Assembly (NCBI GenBank): GCA_004357015.1
Contig: SMXE01000148.1
Span: forward strand, 1 to 6,259
DNA: 6,259 nucleotides
Source: Caldithrix sp.
GTDB lineage: Bacteria > Zhuqueibacterota > Zhuqueibacteria > Oceanimicrobiales > Oceanimicrobiaceae
Direction of reading: 5' to 3'
The notes under the pieces are model-generated. The model had not been told where the DNA came from, searched no databases, and was given only the letters and a program-made list of their open reading frames with translations. Position 1 is the stretch's first letter. Every line of letters starts with the position of its first letter. Positions 1 through 5,384 of this stretch are shown one piece after another. Position numbers and translations under genes: made by a program.

Positions 1-825
1 AGGTATCCCGAACCAGAAATCATTAAGGCCGTAATGGATAATCTGGGCAGTGTCAGACAAGCCTTAATTTCTAGTGAATTGGAAACGGCATTTGCCCACT
101 TCATTCGGGAGGTATTTACGCCGGCTTTAGATAAATTTGATCTTGAAAAACAAAAGAATGAACTTGATACGATATCCGAACTTCGACCGGAACTAATTTA
201 TTGGTTAGCGAAATATGGTCAAAGTTCTGAAATAATAACTTATGCAGAATCAGCCGCCCGGTCGTTCATGACCAAGCCAACATCTGTTGATGCAAGCATA
301 GCGAAGCGTGCTTTACAAATTACAGCTCTAGCTGGCGACAAAGCGCTTTTCGATGCTTACAAATCACATTTCGAAAATGCAAAAACACCAGTTCAACGAG
401 ATAATTATCTTTCGGCTATAGGGTATTTCTCATCTATCGAGCTTCAAAATGAAGCATTGAATTATGCCCTTTCCGGGCCTTTAAATGTCAGTGAATTATT
501 TATTATCTCAAGAGGCATTAGAGTGGCAGGTGATAACGGCCGTAACCTGGTTTTTCATTGGATGATGGATAATTACGATATCATCATTTCTAAAATTCCG
601 AATGAGTATGCGGGTTACATGCCTGTTTTTGCAAAAGGCTGTTCGGAGGAGAGGCTTGAAAAATCGCGCCAATTTTTTGCAAAACCAGGGCATCAGGCAG
701 AAGGCACCATGCGAAATTTGGCAAAAGTAGAGGATGAAGTAAATAACTGTGTAAAACTGCGTAAGCGCGAGGGAGAAGCAGTTAAAACTTATTTAAACCA
801 GTTGGTTAACATAACTACTAAATAG
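1..825 (+). CDS. M1-family zinc aminopeptidase, C-terminal part (5' end outside window)
   Basis: The frame is open from the first base, so the gene begins upstream; the ATG at 34 is probably internal. The roughly 274 visible residues are helical and resemble the ERAP1-like C-terminal domain of M1 (PepN/ERAP-type) aminopeptidases. Family-like stretches are ELRPELIYWLAKYG, the central RDNYLSAIGYF, and GRNLVFHWMMDNYD followed by the SRQFFAKPG segment. In this family the C-terminal domain closes over the catalytic site; the zinc motifs (HEXXH, GAMEN) lie in the N-terminal half, which is not visible here, so catalysis cannot be judged. The usual full length is about 850 residues. The gene is A+T-rich compared with the next two large genes. 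Its stop lies about 115 bases before an attC site in the orientation expected of cassette cargo, although a full M1 gene would be unusually long for a cassette. The family call rests on remembered patterns, not a search. Confidence 0.75.
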   Translation, partial: RYPEPEIIKAVMDNLGSVRQALISSELETAFAHFIREVFTPALDKFDLEKQKNELDTISELRPELIYWLAKYGQSSEIITYAESAARSFMTKPTSVDASIAKRALQITALAGDKALFDAYKSHFENAKTPVQRDNYLSAIGYFSSIELQNEALNYALSGPLNVSELFIISRGIRVAGDNGRNLVFHWMMDNYDIIISKIPNEYAGYMPVFAKGCSEERLEKSRQFFAKPGHQAEGTMRNLAKVEDEVNNCVKLRKREGEAVKTYLNQLVNITTK

Positions 826-939
826 GTAGCGTCATATTTTGGATCGCAAAATTCCGCTAAAGCCGGAACCACGGAACTCTGCAACCTTTTGAGTTTTGAG
901 GTTCGTATGACTTGTGACCGGTTATGCATTCTACATTTT

Positions 940-995
940 TTCTAACTCAAAAATTCAGCCGACGCAAAAACACGCGGCTGATTTACATGTTAGGC
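940..995 (+). other. attC: Integron attC recombination site (59-base-element type)
   Basis: The R'' box is TTCTAAC (940-946) and the R' box is GTTAGGC (989-995), which matches GTTRRRY; CTAAC 942-946 pairs with GTTAG 989-993. Inside, TCAGCCG 955-961 (L'') pairs with CGGCTGA 975-981 (L'). The stem extends by AAA 951-953 with TTT 982-984 around one unpaired T at 954, and by C963-G974 and G964-C973 around one unpaired A at 962. The unpaired spacers are 4 nt on each side (947-950 and 985-988), and the terminal loop is 8 nt (965-972). This is the architecture folded by the integron integrase on the bottom strand, and it closely resembles the attC of aadA cassettes as remembered. The extrahelical bases lie on the L'' side, so the cassette body should lie to the left. 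R'' has one mismatch to RYYYAAC, in the first base. Confidence 0.88.
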
Positions 996-1067
996 CTGCT
1001 CGTTCAGTGGCCCTTATGGGTACCGCTTTGATACGCAGGAATGACAAAATAGACATTACTCCGACAG

Positions 1068-1191
1068 CGTGGGGGGGATAAATTCCATCCAGGAGATATT
1101 CGCTTGAAATAATTCCTGGAAATCAGTAACCTTTCATTTTCAGGCAGCTTTTCATGGAATTTTCATCCGGATAGAGTTTTTCACCCCCACG
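1068..1191 (+). promoter_or_regulatory. Candidate structured leader of the sigma-54 activator gene
   Basis: An 8-bp perfect inverted repeat (CGTGGGGG 1068-1075, CCCCCACG 1184-1191) encloses a 7-bp inverted repeat (1088-1094 with 1114-1120). If transcribed, the pair would fold the leader. The right arm ends 3 bases before the TTG at 1195 and about 25 bases before the SD-like AGGA used for the preferred ATG at 1228. It does not match any riboswitch class I recognise. The outer loop is long, so chance is a fair alternative. Confidence 0.25.
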
Positions 1192-1215
1192 GCTTTGGAG
1201 ACCACGCCTAAAGAC

Positions 1216-1219
1216 AGGA
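1216..1219 (+). promoter_or_regulatory. Ribosome binding site deciding the activator start
   Basis: AGGA lies 8 bases before the ATG at 1228. The in-frame TTG at 1195 has no purine-rich Shine-Dalgarno sequence within the normal distance; it is preceded by a C-run. The ATG at 1228 is therefore the better start. Confidence 0.6.
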
Positions 1220-1227
1220 ACACTTTC

Positions 1228-2763
1228 ATGAGCGAATTGGGGAAAACGCAACGGCAACCTGGCAATCCTGAACTCGAACGACTCTTTGAGCTTGCCTCTA
1301 TTCTAAGCCAGCAACAGGACTTTCAGGAAATTCTGCGAGTCGTGGCGGAAAAGACGGCCAGTTGGCTGGAGAGCGACGCGGTGATCATCATGATGATAAA
1401 TCCGGCCACGCGTGATACGTTAAAGACATTCTTCAAGGAGGGGCCGGACAGCGACCGGAGCCAGTACCATGATGTGCAGATGCAGGTGAGTGGCTGGATG
1501 ATAAAACACCAACAGCCATTCAAGAGCGCGGATGTTGGCGCCGACACTCGCTTTGCCCGGAAAATGTTCAAAGGCTTGTCATTCCCATCTGTCCTTGGCG
1601 TACCGCTGCGCACAGCCGGCACCGTCATCGGCACACTGCTTCTCATAAAAAGAGCCACAGCAGGGAAAGTGCTTGAGCGGGAGTTGTCATTTCTCGAACA
1701 AATTGCCACCATTTCGGCGCCCTACCTGCGCAACGTTCACAACATCCAGCAGTATTTTGAAGCGCCCGTTCCCATCGCCAATCTGCGCGCGCGATACGAA
1801 GCAATGGGGTTGAAGGGCAAGAGCAAACAATTCCTCGATCTGCTTCACGCCATCGATGCCGCGGCTCGTTGTGATGTGAGGGTGCTTCTCGAAGGCGCCA
1901 GCGGAACCGGCAAAGAGCTTGTCGCCCGTGCTATCCATCAATTCAGCGCCAGAGCGAGCAAGCCGCTTGTCACGGTCGATTGCGGCGCCATTGCCGTCAG
2001 CCTCATTGAGAGCGAACTTTTCGGTCACGTAAAGGGAGCCTTCACCGGCGCGGCTACCGACCGCAAGGGCTTATTCGAAGAGGCAAGCGGCGGAACGCTC
2101 TTCATGGATGAGATTGCGGCTATTCCACTTGACGTTCAGTCAAAATTAATGCGGGTACTGCAAGAAGGGGAAGTCCGTCCCCTTGGCAGCAACAAGACCC
2201 GCAACGTTGACGTGCGCGTAATTTCAGCCGCTAGCATCTCACTGCGCAAACTCGTGGACCAGCAGCAGTTTCGCGAGGACCTGTTTTTTCGCTTGCACGT
2301 CTACCCCATTCACGTGCCTTCATTAAGCGAACGTCAGGACGACATTCCCTTGCTTGCCAGCCACTTTCTGATAAAATTCGCCAGCGAACAGCACAAGAAA
2401 GTTGAGGCGTTCGACGGTGAAATTCTCGACTTCATGAAAGTACGCGCCTGGAGCGGCAACATTCGTGAACTCGAGAACTTCGTGGAAAGGCTGGTCACGC
2501 TCGCCCCTTTAAAATCTACCGTTCTGAGTAGAAATATCCTGCCGAAGGACCTTCGAAGTGAACTGCGCAAACTTAGCGTTTCGCTCCAGGATCTGCACGT
2601 TAGCAAATCTCTTAACGAGACGCTGGCAGACTATGAAGAACAACTCATCCGTCAAACCATGGCAGAAAACAGTTGGAACCAATCCAGAACAGCCCGAATC
2701 CTGAAAATCTCGGAACAAACGCTCAGATACAAGATGGGCAAGTTGGGAATTGTGCGGCCCTGA
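1228..2763 (+). CDS. Sigma-54-dependent transcriptional activator (GAF / AAA+ / Fis-type HTH)
   Basis: This is a 511-residue cytoplasmic enhancer-binding protein predicted to use ATP hydrolysis to open promoters held by sigma-54 RNA polymerase. Domains, numbered from the ATG at 1228: a GAF-like sensor at about 15-170; an AAA+ domain at about 195-415 with Walker A GASGTGKE (223-230), the sigma-54 contact loop GAFTGA (270-275), Walker B GGTLFMDE (288-295) and the arginine-finger segment FREDLFFRL (348-356); and a Fis-type helix-turn-helix at about 470-507. There is no receiver domain, so it should sense a ligand or partner through GAF rather than a phosphorelay. The length is normal for the class. 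Oddities: Walker A has Ala where Glu is usual, and the sensor I region reads RVISAASISL where RVIAATNRDL-like sequence is typical. An in-frame TTG at 1195 would add 11 residues but lacks a ribosome site. A candidate sigma-54 promoter lies 215 bases downstream, ahead of the next operon, which makes that operon its likeliest target. Confidence 0.93.
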   Translation: MSELGKTQRQPGNPELERLFELASILSQQQDFQEILRVVAEKTASWLESDAVIIMMINPATRDTLKTFFKEGPDSDRSQYHDVQMQVSGWMIKHQQPFKSADVGADTRFARKMFKGLSFPSVLGVPLRTAGTVIGTLLLIKRATAGKVLERELSFLEQIATISAPYLRNVHNIQQYFEAPVPIANLRARYEAMGLKGKSKQFLDLLHAIDAAARCDVRVLLEGASGTGKELVARAIHQFSARASKPLVTVDCGAIAVSLIESELFGHVKGAFTGAATDRKGLFEEASGGTLFMDEIAAIPLDVQSKLMRVLQEGEVRPLGSNKTRNVDVRVISAASISLRKLVDQQQFREDLFFRLHVYPIHVPSLSERQDDIPLLASHFLIKFASEQHKKVEAFDGEILDFMKVRAWSGNIRELENFVERLVTLAPLKSTVLSRNILPKDLRSELRKLSVSLQDLHVSKSLNETLADYEEQLIRQTMAENSWNQSRTARILKISEQTLRYKMGKLGIVRP

Positions 2764-2817
2764 TTCGCACTGGCCTTTGCAATTCATAAACCGCAGAGGC
2801 GTCAAATGCTATGAATT

Positions 2818-2918
2818 TCTGCGAACCTATTTTTAGTAAAAACAAATAGACATTTGATAGTTAAGTCTTTGCGAGCCTAAACTGCCATAAACGATCCCCA
2901 GCAGTCTGCGTCACCCTA
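2818..2918. repeat. Three spaced TGCG-centred direct repeats, candidate activator binding sites
   Basis: The copies are TCTGCGAACCTA (2818-2829), TTTGCGAGCCTA (2868-2879) and TCTGCGTCACCCTA (2905-2918). The first two differ at two of 12 positions; the third matches with a 2-base insertion. They lie about 60-160 bases upstream of the -24 element at 2978, the usual range for sigma-54 enhancer sites. The copies are direct, whereas Fis-type activators usually bind dyads, which weakens the idea. Confidence 0.3.
2827..2849 (+). terminator. A+T-rich hairpin after the activator gene, possible terminator
   Basis: CTATTT 2827-2832 pairs with AAATAG 2844-2849, with further T-A pairing inside (about TTTTT 2830-2834 against AAAAA 2838-2842). 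It lies 64 bases after the activator stop, but no run of T follows the right arm, so it does not fit a standard rho-independent terminator. It may instead be part of an operator with the flanking TCAAATG/CATTTGA pair. Confidence 0.25.
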
Positions 2919-2977
2919 CCAGAACAACTCACTGTTTCTTTGATACTTAGTCCCACCTTCGATTTCAGCTAAATCTC

Positions 2978-2993
2978 TGGCATGCATTTTGTT
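2978..2993 (+). promoter_or_regulatory. Candidate sigma-54 (-24/-12) promoter of the small-ORF/lipoprotein operon
   Basis: The sequence TGGCATGCATTTTGTT compares with the consensus TGGCACG-N4-TTGCW. The GG and the -12 dinucleotide are separated by the required 10 bases. Mismatches are T for C in the -24 box and T for C in the -12 GC. Predicted transcription would begin near 3004, giving a leader of about 39 bases to the ATG at 3043. The gene immediately upstream encodes a sigma-54 activator, which raises the prior. Confidence 0.45.
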
Positions 2994-3031
2994 TTCCAAA
3001 GGGCAGTTGCCGAATAGTAATCACTGCTCTC

Positions 3032-3037
3032 GGGAGG
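3032..3037 (+). promoter_or_regulatory. Strong Shine-Dalgarno for the 39-residue ORF
   Basis: GGGAGG lies 5 bases before the ATG at 3043. This is the main evidence that the short ORF starting there is translated. Confidence 0.55.
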
Positions 3038-3042
3038 ACAAG

Positions 3043-3162
3043 ATGTATCAATCTGCGCGCGCAATCAACTCAGTGAGGTCACACCTCAATTTTATCTCCG
3101 GCTACCTCAGTACAATGCGCCCCTATCTCAAGGATTTTGATAACCGAAGAGGTGCAGAATGA
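3043..3162 (+). CDS. Small ORF, 39 residues, ATGA-overlapped with the next gene
   Basis: The ORF starts at ATG 3043 behind a strong Shine-Dalgarno (GGGAGG 3032-3037). It ends at TGA 3160-3162, which overlaps the ATG (3159-3161) of the next gene as ATGA, the classic arrangement for translational coupling. The peptide starts MYQSARAINSV, is basic, and shows no membrane segment, signal peptide, cysteine or recognisable motif. It could be a genuine small protein, a leader peptide whose translation controls the secreted-protein gene, or a chance frame. An inverted repeat TGAGGT-CAC-ACCTCA lies inside it (about 3074-3088) and could affect ribosome passage. No function is proposed. Confidence 0.5.
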   Translation: MYQSARAINSVRSHLNFISGYLSTMRPYLKDFDNRRGAE

Positions 3163-3458
3163 AAACCACATTGGGACTGAATAAATTCAAGAACGTTGTC
3201 CTTGTCTTAGCTCTCTGTTCGTCATCGCTGGCTTTCTCGTGTTCGACTATCCACGTGATGCCAACGCCGCCCGGTAGGCATCCTTTCCAGGCCATGCCAC
3301 GGCCCGCGGCAAAACCTGCGAACATCTGCCAGGCGACAACATCTCCGATAACTCTAAAAACCGAGCCTTCCTTGCCACAGGAAAGCACACTCCTGGCGCC
3401 AGTTCCTGGCACGACGGTCACGATTTCGGTTACTGAAGAAATAAATTCAAACCACTAA
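3159..3458 (+). CDS. Small secreted, proline-rich hypothetical protein
   Basis: The product has 99 residues and starts at an ATG preceded by AGAGG (3148-3152), 6 bases away. The N-terminus has positive charges (K2, K9, K11), a hydrophobic stretch at about 13-25 and a Ser/Cys-rich end (LAFSCS), so export is likely. Cys28 sits in AFSC, a poor lipobox, so a lipid anchor is possible but not convincing. The mature part has many prolines (PTPPGRHPF, MPRPAAKPA) and ends in a Ser/Thr/Val-rich tail, with no known domain. The start overlaps the stop of the 39-residue ORF, and the next gene starts 22 bases after its stop behind a strong Shine-Dalgarno, so the three probably form one transcript. An antisense frame covers much of it, but the start signals and signal peptide favour this strand. 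Confidence 0.6.
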   Translation: MKTTLGLNKFKNVVLVLALCSSSLAFSCSTIHVMPTPPGRHPFQAMPRPAAKPANICQATTSPITLKTEPSLPQESTLLAPVPGTTVTISVTEEINSNH

Positions 3459-3480
3459 CAAACCCAAAAGGAGGTCTAAC

Positions 3481-4698
3481 ATGACACACAAAACATTTTT
3501 CTTGCTGGCTCTGGCTCTGGGACTGGTGCTGGTACTGGCCGGATGTGACGAGCAAACCCCGGTAGTGCCGCAAGTCTTTGAGTTGGACGCGGCGGAATCT
3601 ATCGAGCGAGACCTGGCGGGCGCCGAATCTCTCGAATCGTTCGACGAATCCGGGATCGGCCAACATGCCTTCGGCTTTGGCGGGGTCAAAGTCATGACCT
3701 GGAATATCTACGTCGGCACAGATATCGACAAAGTGCTTGGCGCACAGGACCCTTCCCAAATTCCGGTCCTGGCGGCGGAGGCATTTCAGTTGCTGCTGGC
3801 CACCAACTTTCCGGAACGTGCAGACGCCATCGCAAAACAGGTTAAGCGCTACCGGCCACACCTCATCGGATTGCAGGAGGTTAGCACCATCCGTATCCAG
3901 TCTCCGGGCGACGCGGCGTTTGGGGGAACAACTCCTGCAGAAGACGTTCTCTTCGACTACCTCCAAATCATGCTCGACGCGCTCGAGGCCGCTGGGCTGC
4001 ACTACAAAGTGGCGGGGGTTGTGCAAAACACGGATGCGGAAGTCCCGATGATCGTGAGCGTAGACCCGTTGCAGTTTGACGATATACGGCTCACGGATTT
4101 CGACGTTGTCCTGGCGCGGCCGGATGTTCAAATCTCCAACGTTGTGGAAGCGAACTATCAAACGAGGCTACCATTTCCGGCTCTTGGTTTCGATGTCGTG
4201 CGCGGCTATGTGGCGGTGGACGCGAAGGTGCGGCACAAAAGGTACCGTTTCGTGAACACGCATCTGGAGCCGGCATCCAGCGGTCAAGAAATCCAGCTCG
4301 GTCAGGCGCAGGAACTCATTGACGCCCTGAATCGTGACCGTTTACCGGTGATTTTGGTCGGCGACCTGAATACCAGGCCGCCCTCTGACGCGACCTACTC
4401 ATTTTTTCTTGCGGAGGGCTTCGCAGACACCTGGCCGCTCAATCGCCACGAAGATGAGAATAACCCGGACGGCTTCACCAGCAATCATGATTTAGACTTG
4501 CGGAACGAAGTGGTCGATCTCCATCAGCGCATCGACTTTATCATGGCCCGAACTGGCAAACAAGACATTGGCGTGCTGGCCACTGTGATCGGCGACGAAT
4601 TAGAAGACCGAACGACTTCGGGGCTCTGGCCATCGGACCACGCAGGGGTGGTTGCCAAGTTGTGGATTCCCAGGATCAGACACTTCGCTGACAGGTAG
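3481..4698 (+). CDS. Lipoprotein of the endonuclease/exonuclease/phosphatase (EEP) superfamily
   Basis: The product has 405 residues and starts at the ATG behind a strong Shine-Dalgarno (AAAAGGAGG). The signal peptide ends in the lipobox LAGC with Cys22 as the expected lipidated residue, so the protein should be membrane-anchored on the outer side of the inner membrane or in the outer membrane. The EEP fold (metal-dependent phosphodiester or phosphomonoester hydrolysis, as in DNase I-like nucleases, sphingomyelinases and inositol phosphatases) has its full set of motifs: TWN (Asn75), LQEV (Glu133), NTHLEP (His261, Glu263), GDLN (Asp295, Asn297), RIDFI (Asp352) and SDH (Asp386, His387). An active enzyme is therefore likely. 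The substrate (nucleic acid, phospholipid or other) cannot be told. Residues 23-65 form an acidic linker. It is the last gene of the apparent operon with the 39- and 99-residue ORFs. Confidence 0.92.
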   Translation: MTHKTFFLLALALGLVLVLAGCDEQTPVVPQVFELDAAESIERDLAGAESLESFDESGIGQHAFGFGGVKVMTWNIYVGTDIDKVLGAQDPSQIPVLAAEAFQLLLATNFPERADAIAKQVKRYRPHLIGLQEVSTIRIQSPGDAAFGGTTPAEDVLFDYLQIMLDALEAAGLHYKVAGVVQNTDAEVPMIVSVDPLQFDDIRLTDFDVVLARPDVQISNVVEANYQTRLPFPALGFDVVRGYVAVDAKVRHKRYRFVNTHLEPASSGQEIQLGQAQELIDALNRDRLPVILVGDLNTRPPSDATYSFFLAEGFADTWPLNRHEDENNPDGFTSNHDLDLRNEVVDLHQRIDFIMARTGKQDIGVLATVIGDELEDRTTSGLWPSDHAGVVAKLWIPRIRHFADR

Positions 4699-4726
4699 GA
4701 TAATAAGAATTAGAAAACATGGCGGT

Positions 4727-4764
4727 TTCGGCGCGCGCCGTTGAGCTGTTTGGTGGGCGCCGAA
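4727..4764. repeat. G+C-rich inverted repeat after the EEP gene
   Basis: TTCGGCGC 4727-4734 and GCGCCGAA 4757-4764 are perfect 8-bp arms around a 22-base loop. The left arm also belongs to a 12-base palindrome, CGGCGCGCGCCG (4729-4740), that could form an alternative structure. It lies 29 bases after the EEP stop. There is no T-run after the right arm, so it is a weak terminator candidate and could equally stabilise the mRNA 3' end. GTTGAGC at 4740-4746 matches the attC R' pattern, but there is no partner R'' box. Confidence 0.45.
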
Positions 4765-4810
4765 TCTCCAGATAATTTGCAACCCAAAACTTCAAGAAAA
4801 GGAGGACACC

Positions 4811-5047
4811 ATGAGAAGCGCTCGTGCAATTATCGTTGCAGTCGTTTGTATCTTCATAAGCACCAATCTCCTTGCTTTTGACGGCCAAAGAGCGGGATTT
4901 ATCCTTGGTGGTGGAATAGGTGCCGGATTTCTTTCAAACAAGACTTCCTTTGGATCCTTTTCAAATACGGAAAGTGAAACAGTTTTTCTTACGAATTTTA
5001 AAATTGGTTATGCGCCGTCAAATACCTTAGAAATATATTACGTAAAA
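4811..5047 (+). pseudogene. Outer-membrane beta-barrel protein, 5' fragment truncated by a foreign junction
   Basis: The start is at the ATG behind AAAAGGAGG, with a signal peptide (MRSARAIIVAVVCIF... ending near LAFDGQ). The mature part looks like the first strands of a small outer-membrane barrel: a glycine-rich strand (FILGGGIGAGF), alternating polar/hydrophobic segments, and FKIGYAPSNTLEIYYV. Barrel character stops at about residue 79. From there the frame reads through the antisense of an integrase fragment and ends at 5206 with a Cys-rich, non-barrel tail. Barrels of this type usually run to around 200 residues, so the gene is truncated and probably not functional. The break lies between about 5044 and 5048. 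No continuation of the barrel is visible downstream. Confidence 0.7.
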
Positions 5048-5293
5048 GGCCTGATTCTGGGTCGATGCTTCGACTTTTCGCTTGACTGCCAAATCTGTCA
5101 AGAAAGATTTGACATCCTGAGCTGTCAACAACTCAGGTGCTTTCTTCTTGGCGAAATATTGCAACCTTATTATCCAGGACGCATAAGTCTTATCTGTCTT
5201 AGGTGAATAATGGCGCACTTTGATTGCAGCGTCCAAATCCATATAAATCTGTTCCCGGGCTGTCTTTACCGTCGAATCTGAGTGTCTATTATA
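5048..5293 (-). pseudogene. Integron-type integrase (IntI-like tyrosine recombinase), N-terminal fragment
   Basis: On the minus strand the frame is open from 5293 down to a stop at 5027. It encodes the N-terminal SAM-like DNA-binding domain typical of integron integrases. Hallmarks are VRHYSPKT, a Tyr-x-x-Trp-Ile segment (YASWIIRLQYF), LTAQDVKSFLTDLAV and ASTQNQAF. In complete proteins the last of these is followed by roughly NALLFLY and then the catalytic domain. Here homology stops abruptly after QAF (base 5045-5048) and the frame runs into beta-barrel DNA and a stop. The catalytic Arg...HxxR...Tyr domain is absent, so this is a non-functional remnant. An ATG exists at 5240-5242, but family-like residues (TAREQIY) extend upstream of it, and the frame is closed at 5294-5296. 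Integron versus other tyrosine recombinase is judged by motif memory. Confidence 0.75.
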
Positions 5294-5384
5294 TCATGCT
5301 GAAAGACCATACCCGGCGCTCGACTATCTTGAAAAAGCTTATCAAATTTGGACTCCACAAATGGTTTTGCGTCCGAAGGGTTAA
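5247..5384 (+). pseudogene. 3' tail of an unidentified ORF
   Basis: The frame is open from 5247 to TAA 5382-5384. The part from about 5292 reads like protein: YHAERPYPALDYLEKAYQI, then WTPQMVLRPKG and stop. The PALDYLEKAY segment resembles a tetratricopeptide-like helix pair, but the stretch is too short to assign. There is no plausible start, and the upstream part of the frame is antisense to the integrase fragment. It is best read as the C-terminal end of a gene whose front was lost when the integrase fragment was joined on. Confidence 0.35.

Larger units (their letters stand above)
826..1227. other. Intergenic region with attC and possible structured leader
   Basis: No coding region is visible in these 402 bases. 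Besides the attC there is a short inverted repeat, AACCT 883-887 with AGGTT 899-903. A second one is TCCAGGA 1088-1094 with TCCTGGA 1114-1120. A longer-range pair, CGTGGGGG 1068-1075 with CCCCCACG 1184-1191, encloses the second. The motif TTTTCA occurs three times between 1137 and 1166, just before the activator gene, and could be a regulator site. No clear sigma-70 promoter and no U-tailed terminator were recognised. Confidence 0.5.
2764..3042. other. Regulatory-looking intergenic region downstream of activator
   Basis: These 279 bases hold no convincing gene. Inverted repeat AATTCATA 2781-2788 with TATGAATT 2810-2817 interlocks with CGCAGA 2792-2797 and TCTGCG 2818-2823, in a pseudoknot-like order. 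TCAAATG 2802-2808 pairs with CATTTGA 2851-2857 around an A+T-rich inner hairpin. Three TGCG-centred direct repeats follow, and a -24/-12-like element sits at 2978-2993. The layout (activator gene, repeats, sigma-54-like promoter, operon) is typical of an enhancer-controlled promoter region, but this is a reading by eye. Confidence 0.5.

Noticed and set aside
1323..2805. Several minus-strand frames opposite the sigma-54 activator gene
   Set aside because: They are shadows of a gene whose domain motifs are all present on the plus strand; none has recognisable motifs.
2802..2866. Possible second attC ending in GTTAAGT (2860-2866)
   Set aside because: The R'-like heptamer and a TCAAATG/CATTTGA stem are present, but there is no matching R'' box and the spacing is asymmetrical.
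3128..3421. Minus-strand frame of 97 codons opposite the small secreted protein
   Set aside because: The plus-strand frame has a ribosome site, a signal peptide and the ATGA overlap; the minus-strand frame has none of these.
3430..4161. Long minus-strand frame of 243 codons opposite the EEP gene
   Set aside because: It is antisense to a gene with complete catalytic motifs, a lipobox and a strong Shine-Dalgarno, and shows no domain of its own.
4720..4734. Sigma-54-like element before the beta-barrel fragment
   Set aside because: The GG and GC spacing fits, but both boxes otherwise match poorly and the bases are explained by the palindrome.
4711..4746. Possible attC ending in GTTGAGC near the G+C-rich palindrome
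   Set aside because: No complementary R'' box upstream and no L-box pair with extrahelical bases.
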